A DNA stretch of 16,273 nucleotides from CAG-273 sp051891195. Lineage in GTDB: Bacteria; Bacillota; Clostridia; TANB77; CAG-508. The notes beneath the pieces are model-generated. The model worked only from the letters and a program-made list of their open reading frames with translations. It had not been told where the DNA came from and made no database searches. The stretch's first letter is position 1, and each line of letters begins with the position of its first letter. This document shows, piece after piece, positions 5,962 to 13,929 of this stretch. The position numbers and the translations under genes were made by a program. The stretch is taken from contig JBJFEZ010000012.1 in the NCBI GenBank assembly GCA_051891195.1, forward strand, positions 1-16,273. Direction: 5' to 3'.

Positions 5962-6198
5962 ATGATAGCAATTTTAGGATTCTTCTTTGTATTTATCGTT
6001 GTTCTTAATTTAATAGTCGTAAACTCCATTAATAAAGATTCATTTGATAAATACAGTAAAGATTATCCTTTCTATGTAAAATGGGAAGATGAATTAGAAG
6101 TAACAACTAGTAACACAGGTCGTTTTTTTATGAAAGCTTTCTTTTTTATTCCTACTATTATTTCAATTTTCTCCCGGCTTAAACATTCAAATGAATGA
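5962..6198 (+). CDS. Small membrane protein of unknown function
   Basis: This 78-aa protein has an N-terminal hydrophobic helix (about 2-22), a polar middle (SINKDSFDKYSKDYPFYVKWEDELEVTTSNTG) and a second aromatic-rich hydrophobic stretch (about 55-70, FFMKAFFFIPTIISIFS). A strong AGGAGGG, an extended -10 promoter and a hairpin terminator make it a convincing independent gene. I do not recognise the family and nothing nearby predicts a role. Confidence 0.75.
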   Translation: MIAILGFFFVFIVVLNLIVVNSINKDSFDKYSKDYPFYVKWEDELEVTTSNTGRFFMKAFFFIPTIISIFSRLKHSNE

Positions 6199-6211
6199 AA
6201 GTGCAAATAAG

Positions 6212-6244
6212 AAAAAAAGGGTTCTATTTATAGAACCCACTTTT
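6212..6244. terminator. Terminator after the 78-aa membrane protein gene
   Basis: A perfect 8-bp stem GGGTTCTA / TAGAACCC (6219-6226, 6231-6238) with a TTTA loop is followed by ACTTTTATT. Seven A upstream (6212-6218) would give a U tract on the other strand. Confidence 0.75.
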
Positions 6245-6320
6245 ATTGTAATATTATTGCAGTTGAAAACTCTTAATATTTATAAATGTATATAATTATT
6301 TATGAATGGAATGTTGATTT

Positions 6321-6953
6321 ATGAAAAGTAAAAATGTTGTAGAAATTTTTGAATTATTAAAAAAAGAATATCCAGATGCCAAATGCAGCTTAGATTTTAA
6401 TACTCCTTTTGAAATGATGATTGCTGTTATGCTTTCTGCTCAATGTACTGACGAAAGAGTAAATAAAGTTACTGCTGAATTTTTTCCAAAATATCATACT
6501 CCACAGGATTTTGCCCAAATGCCTATAGAAGATATTGAAAATTTAATTCATTCTTGTGGTTTTTATAAGAATAAAGCCAAAAATTTAAAACTTGCCTCGC
6601 AAAAAATTATAAATGATTTTGCAGGAGAAGTTCCTAAAACTATGGAGGAATTAATGTCTATTCCTGGTGTAGGCAGAAAAAGTGCCAATGTAATAATGTT
6701 AGAAGCTTTTAACAATCCTCAAGGTATTGCTGTTGATACTCACGTAAAAAGGCTTTCTAATCGTATTGGTTTTTCTAATGAAAAAGAACCTGAAAAAATT
6801 GAACAAGATTTATTAAAACAAATTTCAAAAAAATATTATTATGATGCTAACCATATTTTAATTTGGCACGGTAGAAAAACTTGTAAAGCTCAAAATCCTA
6901 ACTGTAGTCAATGTTGTATTCGTCATTTATGTAAAAGTTATTTAAACTCTTAA
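6321..6953 (+). CDS. nth: Endonuclease III (DNA glycosylase/AP lyase)
   Basis: Endonuclease III removes oxidised pyrimidines in base-excision repair. The 210-aa protein carries the helix-hairpin-helix IPGVGRKSANV with catalytic K120, the second catalytic residue D139 in AVDTHV, and the [4Fe-4S] ligands C188-x6-C195-x2-C198-x5-C204, the same spacing as E. coli Nth. Length is normal. The ribosome site is weak (GGA ten bases before the ATG); the in-frame ATG at 6306 runs into a stop after three codons, which excludes an earlier start. The short Cys-rich gene follows 57 bases later with no clear terminator between. Confidence 0.96.
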   Translation: MKSKNVVEIFELLKKEYPDAKCSLDFNTPFEMMIAVMLSAQCTDERVNKVTAEFFPKYHTPQDFAQMPIEDIENLIHSCGFYKNKAKNLKLASQKIINDFAGEVPKTMEELMSIPGVGRKSANVIMLEAFNNPQGIAVDTHVKRLSNRIGFSNEKEPEKIEQDLLKQISKKYYYDANHILIWHGRKTCKAQNPNCSQCCIRHLCKSYLNS

Positions 6954-7010
6954 TATTTTTATGTATATTTTTTTACTTTTTATTTATATTAATATTAAGA
7001 GGTGTTTGTT

Positions 7011-7160
7011 TTGACAAATATTAATTGTTCCGAAAAATGCATTTATCAAAAAGATGGTAAGTGTTCTTTTGAAAATGTTTGTATTCAAAAAGTAAATGCT
7101 AATAATAATTGTGCTTATTTTGTTGATATTAAAACACATTGTAATACTAGCAAAGTTTAG
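7011..7160 (+). CDS. Small cysteine-rich protein with a TTG start
   Basis: This 49-aa frame opens with TTG six bases after AAGAGGTG (6997-7004). It reads TNINCSEKCIYQKDGKCSFE and continues to CAYF and THC. Its cysteines, C6-x3-C10-x7-C18-x5-C24-x9-C34-x9-C44, suggest a small metal-binding or disulfide-linked fold. The N-terminal pattern NC-x3-C-x2-Q-x-D/G-G-x-C and the C-x-YF ending recall short Cys-rich proteins seen in other Clostridia, whose database names are unreliable. No ATG is available in frame. It may be co-transcribed with nth. Function unknown. Confidence 0.65.
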   Translation: MTNINCSEKCIYQKDGKCSFENVCIQKVNANNNCAYFVDIKTHCNTSKV

Positions 7161-7168
7161 TTTTATTA

Positions 7169-7197
7169 TTGACTTTCTTCTTTTTATGATATATATT
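7169..7197 (+). promoter_or_regulatory. Promoter of the bactofilin-like membrane protein gene
   Basis: TTGACT (7169-7174), a 17-base spacer and TATATT (7192-7197) lie upstream of AAGGAGG (7212-7218). Confidence 0.6.
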
Positions 7198-7225
7198 TAT
7201 GTCATAAATTTAAGGAGGTTTTTTT

Positions 7226-8410
7226 ATGAAAAAAACAATTAAAATTTTATTATTATTTTTAATTATTTTTTTAATGTGTACTTCTATTTGCTTAGCAAAT
7301 GATGTTGCACCTATTTCTTCTGAAGCAAGTCCTGAAGTTACTACTCAAGAAAATCCTGAAGATACTTTAGAAGAACCATCAAATCAATTTACTATTACTA
7401 ATAATGATGTTTACCTTATTTCAGAAGAAGACATTGTAATGTCTGAACTTGTAAATGGTAATACATTTATTATTGGTAAAAATGTTACAATTACGGGTCA
7501 GGTTGCTGGAGATTTATATGTAATAGCACAAAATTTAACTATTGATTCTTCTGCTGTTATATATAATAACATATTTGCTTTAGCTAGTGAAATGACTGTA
7601 AAAGGTGAAGTAAATGATGTATATGCAGTAGCTAATACATTTAATCTAGATACTTCTGCTTACATAGGAAGAGATTTAAAATTATTAAGTGAAAATGTAA
7701 GTCTTAGTGGCATTGTTATGAAAAATGCTTATATTTCTTCTAAAGTCATTAACTTTGGTTCAGAAAATGCATCATACGTAATAAGAGGTAATTTAAATTA
7801 TTCAAGTCCTAATCAAGCCTCAATTCCTGAAAATGCAGTTATGGGCGAAGTACAATTTAATCAAGTAGAAGAAAAAGTTGAATCTGTTGGAGAGGTTATT
7901 TCTCAATATGTTATAAGTTTTCTTAATGTTATACTTTTAGCAGTTGTTGTTATTTTATTATCAAGTTTTGTTACTCCAAATTTTGCAAATAAAGCAACAT
8001 ATTGTATGACTAAAAGACCATTTTCAACTGCTGGCATTGGAATTTTAAGTTTTATATTTATTCCAATAGTATGTATTGTATTATTATTTTTAGGAATTTC
8101 ATCATACTTAAGTTTAGCTTTAATTACTTTATATGCTTTAGTTTTATCTATTACAATTTCTATACTAGGTATATCTATAGGTAATTATTTTGCAAATAAA
8201 TTTAAAGAAAAAACAAAAGCCAAAACCATTTTATTATCTTTGGCATCAGTTGCTTGTTTATGGTTATTGCAATTAGTACCATATGTTGGCGCTTTTGTTT
8301 CACTATTTATTCTTATTTTCGGACTTGGAATTTTTGTATTTTCACTTTTTGTAAAAGTAAAAAAAGAAGAATCTACACCAGTTATTGAAAACACTACTGA
8401 AGATAAATAA
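7226..8410 (+). CDS. Exported membrane protein with bactofilin-like (polymer-forming) repeats
   Basis: The 394-aa protein starts with a signal peptide (MKKTIKILLLFLIIFLMCTS, probable cleavage after A24 in CLA-ND). An acidic Ser/Thr/Pro/Glu-rich linker (25-55) follows. Residues about 60-200 are short repeating beta units (NTFIIGKNVTITGQVAGDLY, then IYNNIFALASEMTVKGEVNDVY, then YIGRDLKLLSENVSLSGIV) like the right-handed beta helix of bactofilins. Four to five hydrophobic segments occupy about 225-375, and a charged tail ends the protein. The repeat domain would lie outside the membrane, unlike classical cytoplasmic bactofilins. A strong AAGGAGG supports the start. It stands alone between a promoter and a terminator. 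The family's role is unclear; surface or envelope scaffolding is an inference. Confidence 0.75.
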   Translation: MKKTIKILLLFLIIFLMCTSICLANDVAPISSEASPEVTTQENPEDTLEEPSNQFTITNNDVYLISEEDIVMSELVNGNTFIIGKNVTITGQVAGDLYVIAQNLTIDSSAVIYNNIFALASEMTVKGEVNDVYAVANTFNLDTSAYIGRDLKLLSENVSLSGIVMKNAYISSKVINFGSENASYVIRGNLNYSSPNQASIPENAVMGEVQFNQVEEKVESVGEVISQYVISFLNVILLAVVVILLSSFVTPNFANKATYCMTKRPFSTAGIGILSFIFIPIVCIVLLFLGISSYLSLALITLYALVLSITISILGISIGNYFANKFKEKTKAKTILLSLASVACLWLLQLVPYVGAFVSLFILIFGLGIFVFSLFVKVKKEESTPVIENTTEDK

Positions 8411-8415
8411 AAATA

Positions 8416-8454
8416 AAAGTAGACACTAAGTTAAAAAGTGTCTACTTTCATTTT
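8416..8454. terminator. Bidirectional terminator between the bactofilin-like gene and rpe
   Basis: A 12-bp perfect stem AAAGTAGACACT / AGTGTCTACTTT (8416-8427, 8437-8448) with a 9-base loop lies 5-10 bases from both converging stop codons and is flanked by T-rich DNA on each strand. Confidence 0.8.
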
Positions 8455-8458
8455 ATTA

Positions 8459-9118
8459 CTATTTTTTTAATTTTTGTACTGTGTTTTTATAATCATCAGA
8501 ATTTATTATTGCTGTTCCGGCTACTATAATATTAACTCCTGCATCTTTTAGTAATTGAGCATTTTCAGTATTAATTCCCCCATCTGCTTCTATATCTACT
8601 TCTAAATTATTTTCTTGTATATATTTATTTAGTTTTTGAATTTTTTCTATAGTTTCTGGAATTAATTTTTGTCCCCCTTCTCCTGGCTCAACGCTCATAA
8701 TTAATACTAAATGAATAAATGGTAAATACTCGTAAAGTTCTTCTACTTTTGTATTTGGTTTTATTGAAATTCCAACTTTTACATTATTTTGTTTTATAAA
8801 GTTAATCCACTTTACTATTTCTTGTTTATCTTTTCCTGCTTCTAAATGTATTGTAATTATATTAGGATCAAACACTAAAAAGCTTTTTATATAATTTTCT
8901 ACATCTTCTACCATTAAATGTACATCTAATGGCATATTTGAAATATTATTTAAATATTCACAATATTCTATCATTTTATTTGAAGTATTATTTTTTACAA
9001 ATCTTCCATCCATTACATCAATATGAAAGTAATCTATTCCTGCAGTTTCTAGGTTATATAATGTTTGTATTGCATTTTTGTTTTCTACATTTAAAATAGA
9101 GGCTGACACTTCTACCAT
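8459..9118 (-). CDS. rpe: Ribulose-phosphate 3-epimerase
   Basis: The enzyme interconverts ribulose-5-phosphate and xylulose-5-phosphate in the pentose phosphate pathway. The 219-aa TIM barrel shows S6/I8/L9 near the N-terminus, metal/catalytic residues H32 and D34 in FHIDVMDGRFV, H67 in LDVHLMVE and D179 in IEADGGI. The phosphate loop is VEPGEGGQ, where most family members have NPGFGGQ; catalytic residues are all kept. A related ketose 3-epimerase specificity cannot be excluded, but the rsgA neighbour is the usual one for rpe. Its ATG overlaps the rsgA stop by 7 bases with AGGAGG inside the rsgA end, so the two are translationally coupled. Confidence 0.92.
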   Translation of the reverse strand: MVEVSASILNVENKNAIQTLYNLETAGIDYFHIDVMDGRFVKNNTSNKMIEYCEYLNNISNMPLDVHLMVEDVENYIKSFLVFDPNIITIHLEAGKDKQEIVKWINFIKQNNVKVGISIKPNTKVEELYEYLPFIHLVLIMSVEPGEGGQKLIPETIEKIQKLNKYIQENNLEVDIEADGGINTENAQLLKDAGVNIIVAGTAIINSDDYKNTVQKLKK

Positions 9119-9996
9119 TTTCTTTCCTCCTGTTCTTTTAATTCTTCATATATTTTTATATAATTTTCATATCTATAATTTGAAATCTTTCCCTCTGCTA
9201 CAGCTCTTTTTATTTCACAGTTTTGCTCTTTTATATGACTACATCCTAAGAATTCACAGTTTTTTAAATACGAATTAAATTCTACAAAATGATGGCTAAG
9301 TTCTTCTTTAGGAATTTCTGTAACTTCAAATGTTGCAAATCCAGGTGTGTCTGCTAAATAAGAGTTTTTGTCATATTTATATAAGGTAACAGCTGTTGTA
9401 GTGTTTTTTCCTTTTTGATTTTTATTGCTAATTATTCCTTCTTCTGTTAACTGTTTATTAAATATTGAATTCAATAATGTAGATTTACCTACTCCTGAAT
9501 TTCCTGCAAAAGCTGTAATATTATTTTTTAGAAGTGCTTTTATATTTTCTAAAGGAAGGTCTCCTTTTGCATTAGTTTGTATTACTTCATAGCCAATATT
9601 TTTATATATTTTTTCTATATTTTTTATTTGTTGTTCTTCTTCTAGGTCTATTTTATTCAAGAATATAGCTACTTTTAGTCCTAAATAACTAGCAAAAGCT
9701 AGTTGTTTATCTAAAAGTAGTAAATCAGGTTTTGGCATTTTCATAGAAACTACTAGTATAAGCTGAGTTAAATTTGCCATTTTTGGTCTTTTAATCTCGT
9801 TTTCTCTCTTATAAATTTGTTCTATTACTCCTTCTTTTTTATCTTTGTCTGTTACTTCTATTTCTACATAATCTCCCACTAATGGGCTAATTTTTTCCTT
9901 TTTAAATTTTCCTCTAGCTAAACAATTATATATTTCATTTTCTACATTAACTTGATATAAATTTGAGCTAGTACAAGTAATTATTCCCTTTGACAT
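9112..9996 (-). CDS. rsgA: Ribosome small-subunit biogenesis GTPase RsgA
   Basis: RsgA is a circularly permuted GTPase that assists late maturation of the 30S subunit. The 294-aa protein has an N-terminal OB fold (about 1-65), then the permuted motifs in the order G4 (N114-KID), G1 (GNSGVGKST, 165-173), G2 region (KNTTTAV) and G3 (D216-TPGF). A C-terminal zinc motif C247-x4-C252-x-H254-x5-C260 follows. All are intact. CAAGGAG precedes the ATG. In Bacillus the homologue is a PrkC substrate, fitting its place downstream of prkC. Confidence 0.96.
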   Translation of the reverse strand: MSKGIITCTSSNLYQVNVENEIYNCLARGKFKKEKISPLVGDYVEIEVTDKDKKEGVIEQIYKRENEIKRPKMANLTQLILVVSMKMPKPDLLLLDKQLAFASYLGLKVAIFLNKIDLEEEQQIKNIEKIYKNIGYEVIQTNAKGDLPLENIKALLKNNITAFAGNSGVGKSTLLNSIFNKQLTEEGIISNKNQKGKNTTTAVTLYKYDKNSYLADTPGFATFEVTEIPKEELSHHFVEFNSYLKNCEFLGCSHIKEQNCEIKRAVAEGKISNYRYENYIKIYEELKEQEERKW

Positions 9997-10010
9997 CTGT
10001 TCTCCTTGTT

Positions 10011-10040
10011 TTTATATATTAAAACTTAAACAAGTGTCAG
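10011..10040 (-). promoter_or_regulatory. Possible internal promoter of rsgA-rpe
   Basis: On the minus strand CTGACA (10040-10035), an 18-base spacer and TATAAA (10016-10011) lie just ahead of rsgA. The -35 is inside the distal arm of the prkC-rsgA hairpin. Confidence 0.35.
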
Positions 10041-10071
10041 TTTAAAAATACTTTCTAAAACTGACACTTGT
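10030..10071 (-). terminator. Strong hairpin between prkC and rsgA
   Basis: Arms ACAAGTGTCAGTTT (10030-10043) and AAACTGACACTTGT (10058-10071) are perfect 14-bp complements with a 14-base loop, starting 11 bases after the prkC stop. The downstream T tract is imperfect (TTTAAGTTTT), so it may be a partial terminator, attenuator or mRNA 3'-end stabiliser that sets rsgA-rpe levels apart from the kinase genes. Confidence 0.6.
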
Positions 10072-10082
10072 AATTAACTTTA

Positions 10083-12056
10083 TTATTGTATAATAAGTTC
10101 TGGATTTTCTACTGATAAATTAAATTGTTTCATTGTTTCCATAGTGTCGTCTATCCACACTTTAACGGTTACTGTACCTTTTCCATAAACATCTACTGTA
10201 ATATCTGTTTCATCTTTACGATGTGTTGTTGAATGTATGTTTTCATCATTTACTGTAATTTTTACATTAACAGTTGGGTTAATTTCATTTCCTGCTTCAT
10301 CTACATCAATGGTAGCTTTACTGCCTAACAATGATTGTAAGTTTAATTTGATAATACCTGTTTTTATATCTTCTATTCTGTTTACAGTTATAGTAATTTT
10401 AGTTTTTTCATCTACAGTTTCACCAGCTTCAATGCTTTGTTTTAACACTTTTCCATCTGTTTTTGACATATCTTCTTCATAAACAACAACAACTTCTAAT
10501 TTAGATAATTTTTCTCTTGCAGATTTTTCTGTATCTCCTATTACATATGGTACTACAATTTGCTCTATTCCTGTTCCAATACTTACATATAATTTTACAG
10601 TATCTCCTGCATTTAGCACTGTTCCTTCTTTAACGTCTTGTTTGGTAACAATCCCTTCTTCAACAGTTTTACTTGTTTCTTCTATTTTTTCAACTTTTAA
10701 ATTTAGCTCATTTACTAATTTTCTTTCAGCCTCTTCAAAGCTCATTCCAACTACTTTTTCCATTGTTACTTTTTGAGTGCCTTTGCTTACCCATATTTTT
10801 ACTGTGCTATTTTCTTTAACTTTATACCCTTCTATATAAGGTGGCTCTTGAGAGAAAATTTTTCCTTCTTCTACTTCACTATTAAATTCTTCCACTTTTT
10901 CTATATTCAATTTTGTTTTTTCTATTATTTGGCTTACTTCGTTTACATCTCTTCCTACAAAATTAGGTAAATCAACATCTTTTGGTAAACCTGCTTTTAG
11001 TAATAGCTGTACTCCAAAAAATCCTGCTAATGGTAATAATATTATTAAAAGTATTATTATAATTGTTATCCATACTTTTTTTGCTGTTGGATGTTTTTCA
11101 AAATATTTAGCAATTTTTCCTTTTTTATTAACATCTTCTTCTTTCATATATTCTGTTTTTTCTTCTCCTAATACTGGAATTCTTTGAGTATATTGTAACT
11201 TTTCTGCATTACTTGTTACAAATTCACCTTCTGGATTTTTTAGCGCCATACTTAAGTCTTTTAGCATTTCTGTTGCACTTTGATATCTTAAACTAATTTC
11301 TTTTTCCATAGCTTTCATTACAATTTTATTAACAGCAAATGGAATAGATGGATTTAGTTTTATTAATTCTACAGGCTTTTCTTGCATATGTTTTAACGCT
11401 ATAGATACAGGTGTATCTGCATCAAATGGTACTCTACCAGTTAACATTTCATACATTACAACGCCTAAAGAATAAATGTCTGACTTAGCATCTGTATATC
11501 CTCCACGAGCGTGCTCTGGTGAAAAATAATGTACAGAGCCAATAGTTGCTCCAAATGCAGTAATTGTTGAGTTTGAAACAGCTTTAGCAATTCCAAAGTC
11601 TGTTACTTTTGCTATTCCATCTTCTGTAATTATAATATTATGTGGTTTAATATCCCTATGGATAATATTATTTTTGTGTGCGGTTTCTAATGCTGAAGCT
11701 ATTTGAATTGCTATATTAACAGACCATTTCCAAGGTAATACTCCATCTTCATTTATAATTTCTTTTAATGTTTTTCCTTGTACTAGTTCCATTACAATAT
11801 AGTAAATATTATCTTCGTGCCCCACATCAAAAATTGATACAATATTAGGATGTGCAAGGCTTGCTGCTGATTGTGCTTCTGTGTTAAATCTTTTTACAAA
11901 TTCTTCATCTGTTGTAAATTCTTCTCTAAGCACTTTTATTGCTACATATCTTTTTAGAATATTGCATTTGGCTTTATACACTGTAGCCATTCCGCCTTCT
12001 CCTATTTTTTCTAGTATTTCATATCTATTTCCTATTACTTTACCTACTAAATTCAT
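10083..12056 (-). CDS. prkC: PASTA-domain Ser/Thr protein kinase PrkC/Stk1
   Basis: This membrane kinase senses cell-wall fragments or lipid II and phosphorylates growth and division proteins; in Bacillus it also triggers germination. The 657-aa protein has a Hanks-type kinase domain (about 12-270) with glycine loop GEGGMATVYKAK, K41 in VAIKVL, catalytic HRDIKPHN (D135), DFG (D153) and FSPEHARGG. A juxtamembrane linker follows, then one membrane helix (about 329-351). Three extracellular PASTA repeats come next (about 360-427, 428-495, 498-561). The last ~95 residues (564-657) are a beta-rich Thr/Val domain beyond the PASTA repeats, whose function I do not know. It starts 14 bases after prpC with AGGGGAGAG. 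It is the expected partner of the PrpC phosphatase. Confidence 0.97.
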   Translation of the reverse strand: MNLVGKVIGNRYEILEKIGEGGMATVYKAKCNILKRYVAIKVLREEFTTDEEFVKRFNTEAQSAASLAHPNIVSIFDVGHEDNIYYIVMELVQGKTLKEIINEDGVLPWKWSVNIAIQIASALETAHKNNIIHRDIKPHNIIITEDGIAKVTDFGIAKAVSNSTITAFGATIGSVHYFSPEHARGGYTDAKSDIYSLGVVMYEMLTGRVPFDADTPVSIALKHMQEKPVELIKLNPSIPFAVNKIVMKAMEKEISLRYQSATEMLKDLSMALKNPEGEFVTSNAEKLQYTQRIPVLGEEKTEYMKEEDVNKKGKIAKYFEKHPTAKKVWITIIIILLIILLPLAGFFGVQLLLKAGLPKDVDLPNFVGRDVNEVSQIIEKTKLNIEKVEEFNSEVEEGKIFSQEPPYIEGYKVKENSTVKIWVSKGTQKVTMEKVVGMSFEEAERKLVNELNLKVEKIEETSKTVEEGIVTKQDVKEGTVLNAGDTVKLYVSIGTGIEQIVVPYVIGDTEKSAREKLSKLEVVVVYEEDMSKTDGKVLKQSIEAGETVDEKTKITITVNRIEDIKTGIIKLNLQSLLGSKATIDVDEAGNEINPTVNVKITVNDENIHSTTHRKDETDITVDVYGKGTVTVKVWIDDTMETMKQFNLSVENPELIIQ

Positions 12057-12070
12057 ATAATTACTCTCCC

Positions 12071-12796
12071 CTATAATATTGTTATAACAGTAATATTGTC
12101 ATAACCACCACTTTGGTTTGCTAAATTTACTAATTTTTCTGGTGCAGTTTGTGCATCTTCTTTAACTAAACTATATATCTGGTCTTCTTGTACCATATTG
12201 GTTAATCCATCTGAACACATTAATAGAACGTCTCCCTTTTCTAGGTTTCTTGCTCTAATATCTGGTTCAACATATGCTGTACAGCCTAAAGCTTTTAAAA
12301 GCATATTTTTCTTAGGATGGTTTTGTGCTTCTTGTCTTGTAATTTTACCGTCTTCTACTAATTGTTGAACATAGCTATGGTCTTTGGTTAATTTACGTAT
12401 TATATCTCCTCTAATTAAATATATTCTACTATCTCCAACATGTCCTATGTATATCTTATTATTATATATGAAGCAGACATCTAAAGTAGTACCCATTCCT
12501 TGCAGATTTTCATTGTTTTTAGATTTTTCATAAACAACCAAATTAGCATATTCCATAGCGTCTTTTACAAGTTTTAAAATCTTTTCTTTTACAGGTTCTA
12601 TTTTTGTAAAATTATTATATATATATTCTTTTACGGATTCTGTTGCTAGCTTGCTTGCCACTTCTCCACCATTATATCCACCCATTCCATCTGCTAAAAT
12701 ATATATTTGCAATTTATCTTGCGGAGAAGGAATATAATAATAGTCTTGGTTCATTTCTCTTGCTTTGCCAACATCAGTTTTAGCAAAACCTTTCAT
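12071..12796 (-). CDS. prpC: PP2C-type Ser/Thr protein phosphatase PrpC/Stp
   Basis: PrpC removes phosphates added by the PASTA kinase PrkC encoded next to it. The 241-aa protein shows the PPM metal-binding motifs: REMNQD (D18), ILADGMGG (D36), GHVGDSRIYLI, CSDGLTNMV (D196) and GGYDNITVI (D233). It is soluble, with no membrane segment. It begins 16 bases after rlmN with AGGAGGAAAAT and is followed by prkC after 14 bases, giving tight co-expression of kinase and phosphatase. Confidence 0.97.
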   Translation of the reverse strand: MKGFAKTDVGKAREMNQDYYYIPSPQDKLQIYILADGMGGYNGGEVASKLATESVKEYIYNNFTKIEPVKEKILKLVKDAMEYANLVVYEKSKNNENLQGMGTTLDVCFIYNNKIYIGHVGDSRIYLIRGDIIRKLTKDHSYVQQLVEDGKITRQEAQNHPKKNMLLKALGCTAYVEPDIRARNLEKGDVLLMCSDGLTNMVQEDQIYSLVKEDAQTAPEKLVNLANQSGGYDNITVITIL

Positions 12797-12812
12797 TTAT
12801 TTTCCTCCTATA

Positions 12813-13832
12813 TTAAATATTTTTTCTTCTTAATTGGCCACAAGCTGCATCAATGTCACTTCCAAGTTCTCTTCTAATAGTAGCTACTATTCCGTGGTCG
12901 TTTAGATAATCTCTAAATTTAATAATATTTTCATTGCTACTTTTGGTAAATTTTCCATTTTCTATTTTGTTTATTGGTATTAAATTTACGTGACAAATCA
13001 TACCTTTTAATAAACTTACTAAAGCTTTTGCATCTTCTATATTATCATTGTTATCTTTGGCTAGTGCATATTCAAATGAAATTCTTTTGTTGGTTTTTGC
13101 TATGTAATCCTTACACGCTTTTATTAATTCTTCTATTGGATACAAATTATTTACTGGCATCATTTCACTTCTTTTCTCATTACTTGTTGCGTGTAAAGAA
13201 ATTGATAAAGTGCATTGTAGTTCTTCGTTTGCGAAGTCATAAATTCTTGGAACTACTCCTGAAGTAGATACACTAATATGTCTTGCACCTATATTTAAGC
13301 CTTTTTGATTGTTTATAATTCTAATTGCCTTCATTACATTATTGTAGTTATCAAATGGTTCTCCTATTCCCATAAATACTATATTTGAAATATGTTCACC
13401 AATGTCTTGCTCTACAGCTAATATTTGCTCTACTATTTCACCTGCTGTTAAATTACGTACAAAAGCAATTCCTGTTGATGCACAAAATTTGCATCCCATT
13501 TTACAGCCAATTTGTGAAGAAACACATATTGTTTTTCCGTGATGGTATTGCATTAAAACTGTTTCAATAGCATTTCCGTCTAATATATCAAATAAGTATT
13601 TTTTAGTACCGTCTGTTGCCTCTTGTTTTTTTATAATTTCAAAATTACACATTGTATAATTTTGTTTTAGTTTTTCTCTTAGTTCTAAAGACAAATTAGT
13701 CATTTCATCAAAGCTTTTTACTTTTTCTACATAAATCCAATTAAATATTTGCTCTGCTCTATATGCCTTTTCTCCTAGTAAAATAAGTTCTTGCTTTAAA
13801 TCTTCTAAATTGTATTCTTTTATATTTTTCAT
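12813..13832 (-). CDS. rlmN: Dual-specificity RNA methyltransferase RlmN
   Basis: RlmN is a radical SAM enzyme that makes 2-methyladenosine at 23S rRNA A2503 and tRNA A37. The 339-aa protein has the cluster motif C110-x3-C114-x2-C117 (CKMGCKFCAS), the resolving Cys C103 in CVSSQ, the methyl-carrying C331 in DIDAACGQL, E90 in the ETVLM block, and GIGEPFDNY. I choose the ATG at 13832, 6-7 bases after AAGGAA; the codon before it is an in-frame TTG that would add one residue. It leads the rlmN-prpC-prkC unit, the order found in Bacillus. Confidence 0.96.
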   Translation of the reverse strand: MKNIKEYNLEDLKQELILLGEKAYRAEQIFNWIYVEKVKSFDEMTNLSLELREKLKQNYTMCNFEIIKKQEATDGTKKYLFDILDGNAIETVLMQYHHGKTICVSSQIGCKMGCKFCASTGIAFVRNLTAGEIVEQILAVEQDIGEHISNIVFMGIGEPFDNYNNVMKAIRIINNQKGLNIGARHISVSTSGVVPRIYDFANEELQCTLSISLHATSNEKRSEMMPVNNLYPIEELIKACKDYIAKTNKRISFEYALAKDNNDNIEDAKALVSLLKGMICHVNLIPINKIENGKFTKSSNENIIKFRDYLNDHGIVATIRRELGSDIDAACGQLRRKNI

Positions 13833-13867
13833 CAATTATTCCTTTTTGTTTGTATTCTTACTATTTA

Positions 13868-13896
13868 TTTATATCATAACATATTAATTTTTTCAA
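13868..13896 (-). promoter_or_regulatory. Promoter of the rlmN-prpC-prkC unit
   Basis: On the minus strand TTGAAA (13896-13891) and an extended -10 TGATATAAA (hexamer 13873-13868) are 17 bases apart, 36 bases before the rlmN ATG. No clear terminator is seen between gatD and this promoter. Confidence 0.65.
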
Positions 13897-13929
13897 TATT
13901 TTTAGTGTAAATATAAGATTACATTGATG

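Noticed and set aside
10237..10970. Plus-strand open frames opposite prkC
   Set aside because: Phe/Ser/Tyr-rich translations typical of the reverse of AT-rich coding DNA; the PASTA repeats lie on the other strand.
12974..13570. Plus-strand open frames opposite rlmN
   Set aside because: Antisense shadows of a fully conserved radical SAM enzyme.
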